NCBI GenBank assembly: GCA_964016985.1
Contig: OZ024828.1
Span: 84,584,308 to 84,648,307, forward strand
Source of the DNA: Anodontia alba
Taxonomy: Eukaryota > Mollusca > Bivalvia > Lucinida > Lucinidae
Direction: 5' to 3'
DNA length: 64,000 nucleotides
Shown in pieces: positions 24,246-36,578 of this stretch. The position numbers were made by a program, and so were the translations under genes. Within the stretch, counting starts at the first letter, position 1. Every line of letters starts with the position of its first letter. The notes under the pieces were generated by a model. That model did not search any database, was not told where the DNA came from, and saw only the letters and a list, made by a program, of their open reading frames with translations.

Positions 24246-24447
24246 AGGATTCCAGCCGAAATATTGATTGTCAATGCCGCCATTATTATGACCCATCATT
24301 CAGAGCTGGACGTTTCTTGTTACATTTTAAGTTAAACTGAAAGACATCTTGATCCTCTAAAGGTCTCCCCTCACTTTATCACAATGTAATTTATACTTTG
24401 ATTCTTTTGCATCATTAAACCTGTTTTGAACAATTGACTATAAAGTA

Positions 24448-24863
24448 TTATTGCATAAAAAGCAGTGCCGCACGTTATTAACAGCCGTGTATTAACCGGC
24501 GAAAAGCCGTGTATTAACAAGGCAACTCACGCGCTGTTAATGCACGGCTACGCAACTTTTAATATGCCTGTACCGGGGCCACATAATTGCTGCCGTCACG
24601 AGATGTGTAGTGCCCGATCCTTGAACGAGCATAGTCCAGGGAAATTGCGTTCGCGAGACATCAGTGAAATGGCGAAACAAAATAGTGCAAGAAATAACGC
24701 AAAATGTAGCAAATGTTTTTACTTTTTATGCAATAATAGCGATCGAACATGGTTTTCCAATGCATTAACATTCGCCAGGTCCCTTGGGAGGTGTTAAACA
24801 CCTTCCACGAGACCTGGCGAATGTTAATGCATGAAAAACTATGTTTGATCCCTATATTATTTT
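24448..24863. mobile_element. Foldback family G, full-length copy
   Basis: Starts attgcataaaaagcagtgcc. Has repeated gccgtgtattaac words near the left end and finishes in the hairpin cattcgccaggtcccttggg / complement. An open frame of 110 codons runs through it, but the frame is not kept in the sister copy, so I treat it as non-coding. Confidence 0.75.
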
Positions 24864-25059
24864 GCACCAGTATGCCAGTTTTGAACAATTTATCTATAAA
24901 GTATTGCTAAAGCCGGTGCCAGGAGATGTGATCAATGTTGCAAAATATAAACGAAGTTACCCAGGAAAGACAATAATTACGAAGCAAAGCCTTTCCAAGG
25001 TACTGAAAGAAGAAATGAGGAATATATAATTACAAAAATATATATGAAGATAGCAATGA

Positions 25060-25410
25060 AATTCCACAAACACCCAAAAGAAGGAGAGATGAGGAACAAA
25101 TAATGACAAAACAAACTCAAAATATTAAACCACAGACGCACAAACAAAGAACTACAACAGAAGAACCGCCCTGGTCATTAGAAAAAAAATACTGAGGGAT
25201 TTAAACCAGTTTTATTCGCGCGAAACCTCAATTTTAATTCTGATGCAGCTCCAAAGTAAAAATGTATGTTCGGTCCGCATAGGGGTTCTCCAGCTGTAAA
25301 AATGTGTGTCAGCTGACAAAACAACGAACAGCCAAAAACGGTCACAGCTAAAACATATTGATTTTCTATTAAACATCACAATGAAACACATATAATTACA
25401 ACCACTGTCA
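25060..25410 (-). mobile_element. Dispersed repeat family H, minus strand
   Basis: The inverse of the family: accacagacgcacaaacaaa, tattcgcgcgaaacctcaat and gttcggtccgcataggggtt. It lies in the E4-E5 intron. Confidence 0.6.
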
Positions 25411-25612
25411 TGGAACATATCAAGGGTCTAATGGCGACCTGAAGCCTGAACACAAAAAAACCCCGCGAGCGGGGCCGAGCACAGACATTGGTAGTCTGTG
25501 AAACACACACCCACAGTTGCATCAACTGACATACAAGAAGATTGGCGACACAGGAACCGTAAGTTACTCTGCTAGTCATGAGCAGACTCAATAGTATGAG
25601 GATCTATCATTG

Positions 25613-25711
25613 TTGTGAGGGGTAGATAGAAAAACACTGTCAGGCATCACGAGGCTTGCCGAGTAATGCCAGACAGTGATCGCCAGGGACGGATTTTTAT
25701 CTATACTCCTC
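25613..25711. mobile_element. Short TIR element
   Basis: gtgaggggtagatagaaaaa and ttttatctatactcctcac are complementary ends around a cactgtcaggcat / atgccagacagtg inner pair. Single copy in the window. Confidence 0.65.
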
Positions 25712-26829
25712 ACACTCATGATAAATGCTTTTTATTTCAACGCCTTTCATTTCTGAGCGTAGATTTTTAATAATGCAGTCCCTTCGATTGCTGACGTCCG
25801 CCATATTGGGATGACATTACTGTGGCGTTTAATGATGTTATTATGTTCAGTGATGTAAACAACGATGGCGTACGTGACGTCCATTGCAACCAGTGCATAT
25901 CAAACACGTGAGAATTCTCGATTTTTATCTTACTCTGGGTAGGATAACCTGGGTAAGAGAAGAATTTTTATCCCATGGTTAAATCCAGGATTTCCTTATC
26001 TGGTGTGCAAGAAAAACTACGTCCGTCCGCTCTTTTCGTTTTTATTCATGTGTTATTTGAATTTAGAGAACCTTCCCCACAGACTTTACTTACAACAACA
26101 ACAGTCAAACAGGAAGATCTAAATGATCAGGCAGATTTCTTGAATTGTGAATGGTTTCGGACAACTTAATTAGGTTCTTGTGACCACGCAAAATGTATTA
26201 GTGATGGCCTTGATATTTCTTTTTTCTAAGAAAGCACAGCGCATTATATGCAAAATATCAGCCAATGTCTAGTGAGCCAAGGTGTCGATTATACTCAGAA
26301 TTGCGGATATATACAAATGAAACTGTTTTAAGCAGTGATAAGCGTTTGGTAACCTTGACATTTTTTAAAGCAAAAAATAAAACACAGCACTTAACTTATT
26401 GTGCCAAATTTTAAATAGCCAAATAGTTGGTTAGGTTATGGTGACCTTGGCACTTTTAAAAGTCATGCACAGCAATTAAAGTGCCAAAGTGGATTGTACT
26501 GGAACTAACTCTCACTTTCTAGGATAACGTATTATTCCAGAGAGAATTTCAGAATTTTGGAGTTTTTAGGCCAGCTTTTCAATTTATTTGTTACTTCTTA
26601 TAATCCTTTTTACTATATTAACCTGTCTTAATGATCACAATTTCTTCAATATTCATATTTTATGGGTAAATATGTCATGAAATACAATAATAATGATGCG
26701 CAACGTGGGAAAAAGGCCCTTATGCCATATGCGAACGGCGAAGATCCGGATGAGCATGCGCATCCGTACAGTCTCTTCTGGACATTCTCTGTTCATCAAC
26801 ATATACTACAATATCCATTGATTCTGCAA

Positions 26830-26894
26830 GCGGACAACAAAGGCCCTGATCAGCCTGCGCATATGCGCAGGCTGATCAGGGCCTTCGTTGTCCG
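26830..26894. repeat. Perfect palindrome, 'ggccctgatcagcctgcgca' type
   Basis: A perfect arm pair of about 31 bp each, gcggacaacaaaggccctga leading into cagcctgcgcatatgcgcag. Relatives at 29457-29522 and 38541-38643. Confidence 0.8.
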
Positions 26895-27222
26895 CAAATT
26901 GTATTATGACTCTTTTCGTGCGTTGCACATCAATTATTATCTTTAGATAAGAGACGTATCAAGATAAATATAATACTTATTTCTCCATAAAATCTATATT
27001 GTTGGTACTCGTTAGAAGCGCATTGGCGAGATGCTACAAATAAGTACCTATATTTTTGTGGACAAATAAGAAGAATATGAGTATTATGGACTAAAAATGA
27101 CTTATGTAGAGCTATTGTTAAGATGTATACATTTTGATAGATTTGCTAATGTAATGGTGTATAAAAAAAAACACAAATCTGCACTATGTGATATTATTGT
27201 TATTTAAAAGCTGAACTAAAAA

Positions 27223-27360
27223 AGGTAAGAGAAAAGTCTAGGGAGTGCCACAATCACAAACCGCAGCCCTTCACAGACATCAAGGGGAAGAGGAAACCGA
27301 CAAATCCAAACAAGCACAAATCGATCAAACGTACGAAAAGCACTAAGATTAACATTGTAC
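27223..27360. repeat. Second copy of the element inserted in the LINE
   Basis: Shares gggagtgccacaatcacaaa and cgtacgaaaagcacta with 32293-32440 and aligns along about 140 bp. It lies just left of the E4 exon, in the E4-E5 intron. Confidence 0.7.
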
Positions 27361-27590
27361 ATTATAATAACAGTAACAATTACATATATATTGGACTCTA
27401 AAACTCAAAAGAAGCAGACTTTTCAATTTGGGATAACGACAGTTTGTGATAAAAGGATTGAAATGTAAAAAAAAAAAAAAAAAAACATAAAGCAACAATG
27501 AACCAAACTTTTCAAAAATTTTAAGTTGGACTTAACCATAGTTTGAGTCATCAATGTTTGAGATGATGAGAGTCAATTGTATATACTTAC

Positions 27591-27656
27591 ATGACATAGC
27601 ATTAACCTGGCTTTGTCTTCGTAACATGCTGTTATAATTATCCTTGCGTCACGTTT
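27591..27656 (-). CDS. GABA-B-like receptor, exon E4 (66-bp micro-exon, lobe 2)
   Basis: A 22-codon phase 0 exon with acceptor TTTTACAG and donor CAT|GTAAGT. The peptide starts KRDARIIITACYEDKAR and ends LMLCH, matching the receptor stretch '(R/N)DARII...YE..A..VFC'. The tyrosine aligned with the GABBR1 ligand-contact tyrosine is present (CYE). It is isolated by a 29.4-kb intron upstream and about 4.1 kb downstream, but the phases fit E3 and E5 with no missing or extra residues. Confidence 0.88.
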
Positions 27657-27705
27657 CTGTAAAACAGAAAATGAAATTATACGTCTTGACAACTATGTAC
27701 AGATA

Positions 27706-27926
27706 TGAGCCGTAACGTCAGAAAACGCATGTTCTGAAATATCCACCCAGCAGAGAGTCAGATCAGCTTGCGCATTCGCGCAGTCTGATCAGAATCTTCT
27801 CTTGGCGCATTTCGGATAGACGAGAATGCAAAAACTCTCCATGCTGACAACGAAGATTCTGTTTTGAGTCTTCGCTGGGCGCACACGTCAAAAGCTAAGT
27901 TTTCTCACGTTGCAGCCCATATCTAG
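27706..27926. mobile_element. Foldback family F, copy 3
   Basis: atgagccgtaacgtcagaaa to ttctcacgttgcagccca, with cagtctgatcagaatcttct internally. It lies 50 bp upstream of the E4 acceptor. Confidence 0.75.
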
Positions 27927-28121
27927 AGCGCTCGGTAACGTTTTTCAAAAATTATTCTCCATCTTTCGAACGGTTATTGTAAACCCTTCTCATCTGACCT
28001 CATATTAGAGAACAGCTGTTGTTCTCGTTGACGAGACTTGGTGCATGATTGACTGAACAAATTATATCAATATTTATCAGATCGAATAAATAATATCAAC
28101 GCAGTAAACATTTTCATATTT

Positions 28122-28610
28122 TTGTTTGAAACAAACATACATAAATTTTATTCGCCAAAACAGCGCATTGTTCTTCTTTGTGTCGCACCAGATTGGACAT
28201 ACATTCTTGCTGGCATGCTGCAAGGCTCCATACTTGGACCTCTACTCTTCTTAATCTACATTAAAGACATATTCGCTGAAATTGGCTCCATCATTCGCCT
28301 ATTTGCTGACGATACTAGCCCCTACATTATTGTTTAAAATCCTGTTACATCTGCTGTCAGCCTAAATTCAGACCTTACTAAAATCTCTATCAGGGCACAC
28401 AACTGGTTAGAAGACCTCAATCAGATTAAAACTGAATCACTGTTGATATCTCGCAAACTAAACAAACCTGTTCACCCACCCCTTTTTATGCAAGAAGTAC
28501 ATAAGCATCTAGGCTTGGTATTTCCCAACGACTGCACCTGGCACCAACATTGATTACATAACTAAAAGCATGGAATAGGATCAATATTATGCTTTGATTT
28601 TCTCATAACC
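28122..28610 (+). mobile_element. LINE reverse-transcriptase fragment, plus strand
   Basis: Piece of a non-LTR retrotransposon RT. It reads LQGSILGPLLFLIYIKDI (block 4-5 region), then IRLFADDTSPYIIV with the FADD catalytic motif intact. After a stop at 28335 come KTESLLISRKLNKPVHPP and HKHLGLVF. A frameshift near 28551 then leads to IDYITK. The 5' half of the element and the endonuclease are missing. The sequence resembles the antisense copy at 53290-56850, so both probably belong to one family (CR1/Jockey-like superfamily). Confidence 0.85.
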
Positions 28611-28858
28611 TGGCTCATATTGTCAATGATACTATACCTTTGAATTTAGCTGTATCGAGTAAACCAGACCCTTTTAGCATGAAAAAAGATACAGGAGAGC
28701 AGGAAACAAAAACTGGCCTCAGGTTGGAGAGGCTTTTAGCAGGGATTATACCATAAATCTGTCCCCGCAGAGCGGGGCGCTTTGCAGGGCTTTTAAAACT
28801 GGAAAGTTAAAAGCCCTGCTATTCCCTGGGGCCGGGATTACAAATGACTGGCGCATAA

Positions 28859-28975
28859 GGAGACAATTTGCATGAAATGTCAAAGCCTGTTTTCTTGGAA
28901 AAATAAGAAAAAGATTTCGAACTGTCGTCTGTTGAAATATTTTCCAGCACGCTAAGCGTTAAGGATGTATTTGTA
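28859..28975. repeat. 'gagacaatttgcatgaaatgtcaaa' repeat
   Basis: agacaatttgcatgaaatgt and cgtctgttgaaatattttcc, followed by cacgctaagcgttaa. Relatives at 40095-40230 and 55092-55255, both of which add the inverse arm gacatttca. Confidence 0.65.
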
Positions 28976-29241
28976 ATAAGATAAGAAAGCCAATAGAATA
29001 TTACGGACGCTCTTTCATCCTCCGCTGGATATATTTCTAATCAAAGGAACCACCACACTGCAATTTCCTGGAATCTTCCAGGCCAGTCTGTGCAAAAGCC
29101 TTTTAAACTTACCGGTTTTACTCCAAAACTGGGACAGACAGATCTTCAGGAAACATTGAAGACGCAGATCTGACGACACGGAATACTATTTGCCACTCGT
29201 CGACCAGTTTTTTTAGATACGACCACAAGTTGAAAATATAG

Positions 29242-29247
<6 letters not shown>

Positions 29248-29283
<36 letters not shown>
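29248..29283. repeat. Poly(T) tract
   Basis: About 35 T. Similar homopolymers lie at 21424-21453 (A), 43688-43721 (T), 50507-50550 (T, broken by C) and 62155-62182 (T). Confidence 0.9.
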
Positions 29284-29284
<1 letters not shown>

Positions 29285-30004
29285 TTTGTTTTGTTTTTCA
29301 AATTTTTGGGCATTAATGTATCACTGTATTTAGGATAAATTTGGCACGTAACAAATCGGCCCCGTCAAGCGAAAAAGTGCCTTCGCGCAAATATGCGCAG
29401 ATTCAAATTATCTGGCGCATGCGCAAAGTATTATCCATTTATACGTTCTGTAGTAACGGACAGTGAATGCCCTGATCAGACGGCGCGTATGTTCAGGCTA
29501 ATCTGAGCCTTCGCTGTCCACAATACCCGAAAACACGTTTTCGCCTGGCGCGGCCAAAATGATTCCGTTGTTCATATGAAGTGATGATTTGAACTACTTA
29601 GTATAAATTTAATATTCATCTCCACATCAAAAGGCTGCACTGTCTGTGACATTTTCTAATGAAAAATAATCGTATTTTTCTCAAAAAAAGTGACTGGAGT
29701 TGGTTTGATTACAAATATTTATATATATATATATAATCATCGTGATCACATCGTCAGAAGTTGATCTTTCTAGTTAACGCTTACATCCTCCAAGTTAAAT
29801 ATAAATAGATGGTATTTGTAACATTCTCCGTACTTTTCTCAGAAAAATAAAATCAAAACACTAAGAGTGCTGATGGGCTGATTGCCTGAAATTCTATAGG
29901 ACTGATTGAAATTTAAGCTGAATTAAAAAGAAAAAAAGCCACACATAAATGTCCTTTTCGATAGCCCCTTTTCGGTCCTTTACGGTGTTTAGTAGGACTG
30001 AAGC

Positions 30005-30335
30005 TCGGATTACACTTTTTACCCAACGCTGCAGATTTGGCTCGTTTTATTGGAGTATTAATATTTACGGCCGATATTGTACTCAGTATGATTAAAATCT
30101 TATTTCTTCAGAAGTTTGAAGTTTTCTTTGTTTCTTTGTTCATTTATGCAATATTTTAAGCATCAGAGTGTATAAGTCTAATCTGACTAAATGCAGAACT
30201 TAGCGTTATCAGCGTTTGCAGAAACCATTTGTTAGATAGTTATTATGTTGGTAATAACAGAAAGTGGGTTGTTGAAATGTGGTATGTTAATATTTTGGTA
30301 GGAGGTTTGGCAACCGCCCCGAAAAGGAATCATTC
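30005..30335 (+). repeat. Dispersed repeat, partner at 47858-48190
   Basis: caacgctgcagattt, attaaaatcttatttcttca, aagcatcagagtgtataag and ggcaaccgccccgaaaa correspond in order to blocks at 47868-48180. Confidence 0.7.
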
Positions 30336-30432
30336 TTTTTGTTTGTAAAATTGTCTTATCAAGAGATATGGGTAAGAAGTGTTTATACTAACAAAAAAAC
30401 ATAACACAACTAAAGGGGAAAAGAAACGAAAA

Positions 30433-30537
30433 TACCCAGCTAGCATTTATAAATTTATAGCGGCCGTTATCGGCCCGTCAGCTACCCTGACGGGCCGATA
30501 ACGGCCCGCTATAGATTTATAAAGAATGCTTACTAGG
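30433..30537. mobile_element. Snapback MITE family A, copy 4
   Basis: Left arm acccagctagcatttataaa, right arm agaatgcttactagg. The core has its loop in the reverse sense (cagctaccctgacgg), so this copy is inverted relative to copies 2, 3 and 5. Confidence 0.85.
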
Positions 30538-30934
30538 AGAACTACCTCATTATTGTAAACCTTGCAAAAGTTACAGATATTTTTATTATACACCCCGCAA
30601 GCTTTGTTTGTTGTGGAGTATACAGTTTTCGCATTGTCCGTCCGTCCCTCCGTAACACTTTGTTTTTGTTTTTTCTCATAATATCTTGAAACTGCAGACA
30701 CATTGATATCAATCAGGTGTATCTATATAAGAAAAAAATAAGGGCTAGGGGCCAATGCTCAGAGTAATTGTCCATTGTAAAATTTCTTAATGCAGTAAAA
30801 AGCTTGTATGTACACTATCTCTTTAACCTATGACTGGAATTTGACCAAACGAGCACAGATATATATCGTTCATCTGTCATTACTGACAATGACCAATCCT
30901 AATCAACTGTGTGATGTGTTATTATTTGTTTGTT

Positions 30935-33823
30935 CTAAGATGGCTGATGAGACCAATCTTAGCTCTAAACTGCCTTTGCAGATAGAGCAAGAGAGGTCTG
31001 AGGAAGAAAGCTCTGTTGGTGAAGCTTTAGCTCTGGCTTTCCGCTGTGCACGTTTCTGCTCGGCTTCGCTGATTCTTTTTGCTTCGTATTTACTAGCTCC
31101 CATTCTTATGAGGCCTCGCCACTTTGTTCGATCCTGTGCAATCTGTTCCCACAACTCTGTATGTTGAAGTCTTTAAGGGAGGCTTTGAGGGTGTCCTTGT
31201 ATCGCTTCTTCTGCTCACCATGGGAGCGTTTTCCAACTTGTAGTTCTCCATAGAAGATTTTCCTTTGGCATTCTGGTAAAATGGCCTGTCCAGCTTAACT
31301 GTGCCAATTTCAGAAGAGTAAGTACACTCTGCATCCCTGCCCTTTTTAGGACTTCTGTGTCTGGAATCCTGTCTTGCCACTTGATCTTTAGAAGTTTTCT
31401 AAGACAGCTTGTATGGAAGTGGTTCAGTCTTTTGGCATGCCATTGGTAAACTGTCCAAGTTTTTTCATGCGTATAATAGTGTTGGCAGCACCACTGATCT
31501 GTATACTTTCAGCTTTGTGTCAAGTCTGATTCCACTTCGGTCCCAAATACTTCCACGTAGCCGGCCAAATGTTGCACTAGCTTCGGAAATCCTAGCATTG
31601 ACTTCATCATGAATGTGCACAGTTCTAGACAATGTGCTTCCAAGGTAGGTGAACTTGTCTACCACTTGCAGTCGTTGACCTTTCACTGTGATGGTAGGCT
31701 CCTTGTAAGGCTTTCCAGGTGCTGGCTGATATACTACCTGATTGTGAGATCACAGCTGTCACATGAATCAGATACTTGAGCCACACCTTTTTGCATTTTC
31801 TCTTCTGTTGGAGCACCCTTTGCCATGTCATCAGCACCTCTGTCTGCACCTTGGATTTAGCTTGCAACCGTCTTAGGTTGAAAAGTTTCCCATCAAAGCG
31901 ATCCCTAATAGATATACCATTGTCACCATCCTGGAAAGCATCTGTAAGCATGGCAGAAAACATCATGCTGAACAGTGTTAAAGCTAGTACACAGCCTTGC
32001 TTAACTCCATTTGTCACAGGGAATGGATCAGAAAACTCGCATCATTTAGGGCCCTTGCAAGCATTCCATCATGGAACTGCCACACCATTGCTATGAATTT
32101 GGCAGGACAGCCAAACTTTGCCATAATTTTCCAAAGTCCCTCACGACTGTCAAATGCTTTGGTAAGGTCGACAAAGGTCATGTAGAGGTCCTGATTCTGT
32201 TCCTGGCATTTTTCTTGAAGCTGTCGTGCTGTAAAGATCATGTCTGATGTTCCTCTGTCTTTCCTGAATCCACACTGGCTTTCTGGTAGAAGAAGGTAAG
32301 GGAAAAGTCCAGGGAGTGCCACAATCACAAACCGCAGCCCTTCCCAGACCCCAAGAGGAAGAGAAAACCGACAAATCTAAACAAGCACAAACCGAACAAA
32401 CGTACGAAAAGCACTAAAATTAGCTCTCTCTTCCCCAAGCGAGGTAATCGCAATACTAAAAGGATTGAAAAACACAAGAACAAAATGACACACAGAAAGA
32501 CATACAACAAATCGCCTCGTAGAATAAACCACAAAGCAACAAGGAGTAAGACTAACACCGGGATCACCGCCTTAGAACGGTCGGTAGAGCAATCACCGGG
32601 GGGTTTAAAGCACTTTTACAGATAGCCAACTTCACCCTGGGTCCCGATACTACTCTTAATCACAACAATTAAAACAGAAAGCAAAATGGGCAGCTGTTGA
32701 AGCCCTGACTGTTCAAGGTGTTCATTCAATTGATTCAGTAGGACCCTGGCATGGATCTTCCTAGCAATTGACAATAAAGAGATGCCCCGATGATTGTCAC
32801 TGACTTGAGGATTCCCTTTCCTTTTGAATAGGTGGATAATTGTTGCATCCTTGAATTCTTGAGGGATGGCTTCTTTTCTCCACATAATGTGAAATAACTC
32901 TGTCAGTTCCTCTGCAACTGGAGGACCTCCTGCTTTGTAGATCTCTGCAGGTATTGCATCTGATTCAGGAGCCTTGCCAGATGACAGGAATTTTATTGTT
33001 TTTACTGTTTCAGGTTGGGAGCTCATCAAGCAGCGGATTACATTCCACCTGTGGAAGTCTGTTGATAGCTTCATCATTGATAGATAATGGCCGATTAAGG
33101 ACACCATCAAAGTGTTCAGCCCATCTTTTCAAAATAGTTTCTTTGTCAGTCAAAAGACTAGTTCCATCTGCGCTAAGGAATGGGATGGTTCCTGAGCTCT
33201 GGGGACCATATACTGTCTTAAGTGCATCAAAGAACTTCTTCATATCCTTTCTGTCTGCAAAGGACGGGATTTCATCAGCCTTTTTGCTCAGCAAGGATCT
33301 TGCATGTCTCTGAGCTTAGTATGTACTGTCTTGCATATGTTTGAATAGGCAGTCTTACTAAATACTGAGCTGGTATTTCTCAGGTAAGGCTTGTGTTTTT
33401 GGTGTTTCTCTTCAATGAGTCCCTGGATTTCTTTGTCATTCTCATCAAAACAATCTTGGTGTTTGCGAGATACTGGTCCTAGGGATTCCATTGCTGAAGA
33501 GTGAACGGTGTCTCTGAAGACTGTCCAGCTCTCACCTACAGCTTCTGAACTGTGTTCCAGTGCATCTAAACGACTGCAGAGATCATTGACGAATGCTTGC
33601 CTCTTGCTGTCTTGTTTCAGCTTGGAGACCCAATTTCTTTGGCACCTTCTTGCCTTGTGGTACAGGCTGAATGCACATTGAGTTTACTGACAACAAGCCT
33701 GTGATCTGTCCAACAGTCTGCACCACATATAGTCTTCTGACAGTTTGTCTGTCCTTCCTTCGCACTATGACGTAGTCAATGAGATTCCAGTGTTTGGAGC
33801 GAGGGGTCAAAGTCAAAGCCAGG
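30935..33823 (-). mobile_element. 5'-truncated LINE of the 'craniofacial development protein 2-like' type
   Basis: Non-LTR element read on the minus strand from the endonuclease end (HWNLIDYVIVRRKDRQTVRR, about 33780) through a linker, the RT (FLSSGKAPESDAIPAEIYKA, YMTFVDLTKAFDS, GVKQGC) and the tail (YLGSTLSRTVHIHDEVNARI, WRGLIRMGASKYEAKRISEA). Predicted proteins of this type are often misannotated as craniofacial development protein 2. The copy is dead. The ADDMAKGAP catalytic box lies in a shifted frame near 31835 with the tyrosine lost, other frameshifts occur, and a 0.4-kb insertion (32293-32695) splits the RT. It sits inside an older tandem array. Confidence 0.88.
32293..32695. mobile_element. 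Insertion inside the LINE RT gene
   Basis: The LINE protein is continuous as ...NEHLEQSGL / LPESQCGFRK once this segment is removed. The inserted DNA starts aaggtaagggaaaagtcc and contains accgacaaatctaaacaagc and cgtacgaaaagcacta. About 140 bp of it recurs at 27223-27360. A short gaag repeat on both sides may be the target duplication. Its class is not recognised. Confidence 0.65.
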
Positions 33824-33865
33824 TCAATGTCACTAAAATCTAATCACTTCTTTTTCTTTGTCTTT

Positions 33866-34432
33866 GAGCACAGATACATCATTAAGACAAAGAAAAAAAA
33901 AGTGGTTATATTTTAGTGACTTTGACCTTATTTTCAGAGTCACTACATTATAAAGATTCTAAACATGAGCTTTGTATATACTCTATCTCATGAATCAATA
34001 GCTGAGATTTGACCAAAGTAGCACAGATACATCATTCGGATTGGGGAAGAAGTGATTAGATTTTGGTGGCCTTTATCTCGTTTTGAAGGTCACGCCATCA
34101 TTTTGAAACTCAAATTTTAACAGAAAAACGCTTGTCTGCACATTATATCTTGAACAAATGACTGGGATTTTACCAATCTAGCACAGATGCATCATTAGGA
34201 CACGGAAAAGAAGGGATTATATTTTGGTGATCTTGACCTCATTTTTAAGGTCACTACATTATAAAGATTTTATAATGCGCCTTGTGTGCGCTATATCTCA
34301 TGAATCAATAGATGGAGTTTGACCAAACTTGCACAGATACTTCATTTGAATATGTAAAAGACGTGATTAGATTTTGGTGACCTTGATCTCATTTTCAAGA
34401 CTGCCAAATTGAAACTTAATGTTTTGTTTGTT
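33866..34432. repeat. Tandem array, about 150-bp unit
   Basis: Units share tttgaccaaa..agcacagatacatcatt, agtgattagattttggtgac and cttgacctcattttcaaggt. One related unit lies at 30820-30880 on the other side of the LINE, showing that the LINE inserted into the array. Confidence 0.78.
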
Positions 34433-34539
34433 TTTTTTAAAAACTAGAATTGTGTCCACAGGACACACGTGTCCCCGCTATATGATACAGGATACAGAAA
34501 GAAGTGTTGTGTGACAGTCATAATGTGAATACAACAATT

Positions 34540-35130
34540 TTTACCTTAGGCCTCCAAGTGTGACCTTGACCTTAGAGCTACTAACCTTGGTCTTGCGCGC
34601 GACACACTGCCTCATGATTGTTAACATTTCTACAATGTTATTCTAAATTCGTCAAGGAATGACAAATGAATGGATCAGACATAAAAAAATACCCCATTTT
34701 TTACCTTTGAGCTCTAAATGTGACCTTGACCTTCGAGCTACAGGCCTGGGTCTTACGCGCGCAACATTATCTTATGATGGTCGACATTTCTGCAAAGTCA
34801 GTTTGAAATCCAACAAGGAATGACAAAGTTATGGACTGGACACGAAAACTATATCCCAGTTTTGAACTTTGACTCTAAGTGTGGATCTGCGGACTAGGGT
34901 CTTACATGCGACACATCCTCTTATGATGGTGAACATTTCTGCAAATTAATTTCCAGATGTATCGAAAAATTACAAAGTTAAGGACCAGACACGAAAAACA
35001 GACGCCATGTTTGACCTTTGAGCTCTAAGTGTGACCTTGACCTTGCAGACAAAGTTACGGAATCGACATGAAAAATATACCCCATTGTTTATCTTTGACC
35101 TCTAAGTGTGGCACTGATTTTAGAGCTATG
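34540..35130. repeat. Tandem array, about 160-170 bp unit
   Basis: Units share tgaccttgaccttcgagcta, tcttatgatggtcgacattt, aaggaatgacaaagttatgg and ctttgagctctaagtgtgac. Three to four units, moderately diverged. Confidence 0.78.
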
Positions 35131-35410
35131 GACCGACTGGAGATGAGGAGGTCGCAGGTTCGATCCCCGCCGGGTCTGACAACATTCTTTCGTGGAGACT
35201 GATTATGAAATATTTTCTACGGCCATTCTCTCCCTTCCGCTGATTCAAGAAAGGCAGTTGTCAGTTTCTGGCGAAAGAATGTGCACAAGTACTGTTTAAC
35301 CGCTTAGAGGACTAAGCCTGCCTTGGAAAAAAAGTGGTTAGGTAAACTGACTGCGCTCGACATGATCCCGATAGGTTGACTAGTCCGTTATACCTCAACA
35401 AAAACAAACA
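35130..35410 (+). mobile_element. tRNA-derived SINE, plus-strand copy
   Basis: B box gcaggttcgatccccgccgg, body cattctttcgtggagactga, tail acctcaacaaaaacaaacaa. The A-box half is replaced or decayed. It follows the array at 34540-35130. Confidence 0.75.
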
Positions 35411-35495
35411 AAAGTCACTTGGGTAAACTACAAATCTTACAAATCAATGTCATCTATTTTGAACAATAAGTTGTCTTATGCCAGTTTTCTTTACT

Positions 35496-35739
35496 GGGCC
35501 CAGTTGTTCAAAGCTAACGATGTCGTTAGTTAACGATTCGTTAAAATTTACATCGAGTGATACGCAAATATGCTGAAATTTTTTGCTGAAAAAATGTGAG
35601 TAGCTTTTGCAGTGCAAAAGCTACTCACATTTTTTCAGCAAAAAATATCAGAATATTGTATATTGAATCTGCTAAAACAGTTAACGAAATGACCCTTAAC
35701 GAGCTCGTTAAGCTAACGACGCTTTGAACAACTGGGCCC
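35496..35739. mobile_element. Foldback MITE family D, copy 1
   Basis: Ends gggcccagttgttcaaagct and gctttgaacaactgggccc. The centre is a hairpin with gtgagtagcttttgca facing its complement. Confidence 0.87.
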
Positions 35740-36190
35740 TGGTCATTACTGTGCTGGGGTATCTAATAAGCATTGCTTATTGATTTTTTTCATTGCAACA
35801 GAAAACAATAAGGTATTAATTTGACATTTTGTTTTTGGTGGGAGGGGTAGAACATCGGAAGTGTTGCATTTCTTTTTACTGTCAGTATAATTTACACAGG
35901 CGTATGCACGCAACGTGCTCGTAATTAACATTATCGAAGCTAACCTGTGATGTTGATCACGTAGTAATTGCAATTTTTTCTACAGAACTAAAGATAATTT
36001 ACCATACGCGTATTATTTACACTCTCGTGATTATTCCATGAGTCAAAACTGTACATTTTATTCACCTGAAGAATATTACAAACAGCGTTACAAACGAATT
36101 AAGATTATCACAGATCTGATAATAAGTATAACAAGAACAAGAGCTGTCATTATACAGCAGAGCTCGACTGAACAGATGCTAAAGGCCATG

Positions 36191-36191
36191 G

Positions 36192-36235
<44 letters not shown>
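36191..36235. repeat. (GA)n microsatellite
   Basis: About 22 uninterrupted ga units. Confidence 0.97.
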
Positions 36236-36239
<4 letters not shown>

Positions 36240-36578
36240 GCAGAATAAAAATATGGACCTATCCTATCAAATATAGATGAAATCCATCATATGGTTTGGA
36301 AAATATGAGCTGTTCAAAACATTATCAAAAAAGATCCAAGACAATGACCTTGACCTTAAGGTCGTTGGGAAGGGAGGCGATATTGTTAAATTGAACCTTG
36401 GAACCATGCCTATATCTATCATCACACCCAATGTAAACCATATCCATTATATTGTCTGGAAAATTTTTGATGGGGGAGGAATACATTTTTTGCTGTTTTT
36501 GTTGTTCTTAGATTACAACACTTTTTGAATTGGCTTATTGTTTTGTCTTATGTCATACAATCTACCAGGTATAAATTC

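Noticed and set aside
24465..24797. 110-codon frame in foldback family G
   Set aside because: The sister copy at 63157 does not keep this frame apart from the final hairpin region, so coding constraint is unlikely.
25452..25478. aaaccccgcgagcggggccg hairpin resembling a bacterial terminator
   Set aside because: It lies in an intron of an animal gene, with no T tract in the right place and no bacterial gene nearby.
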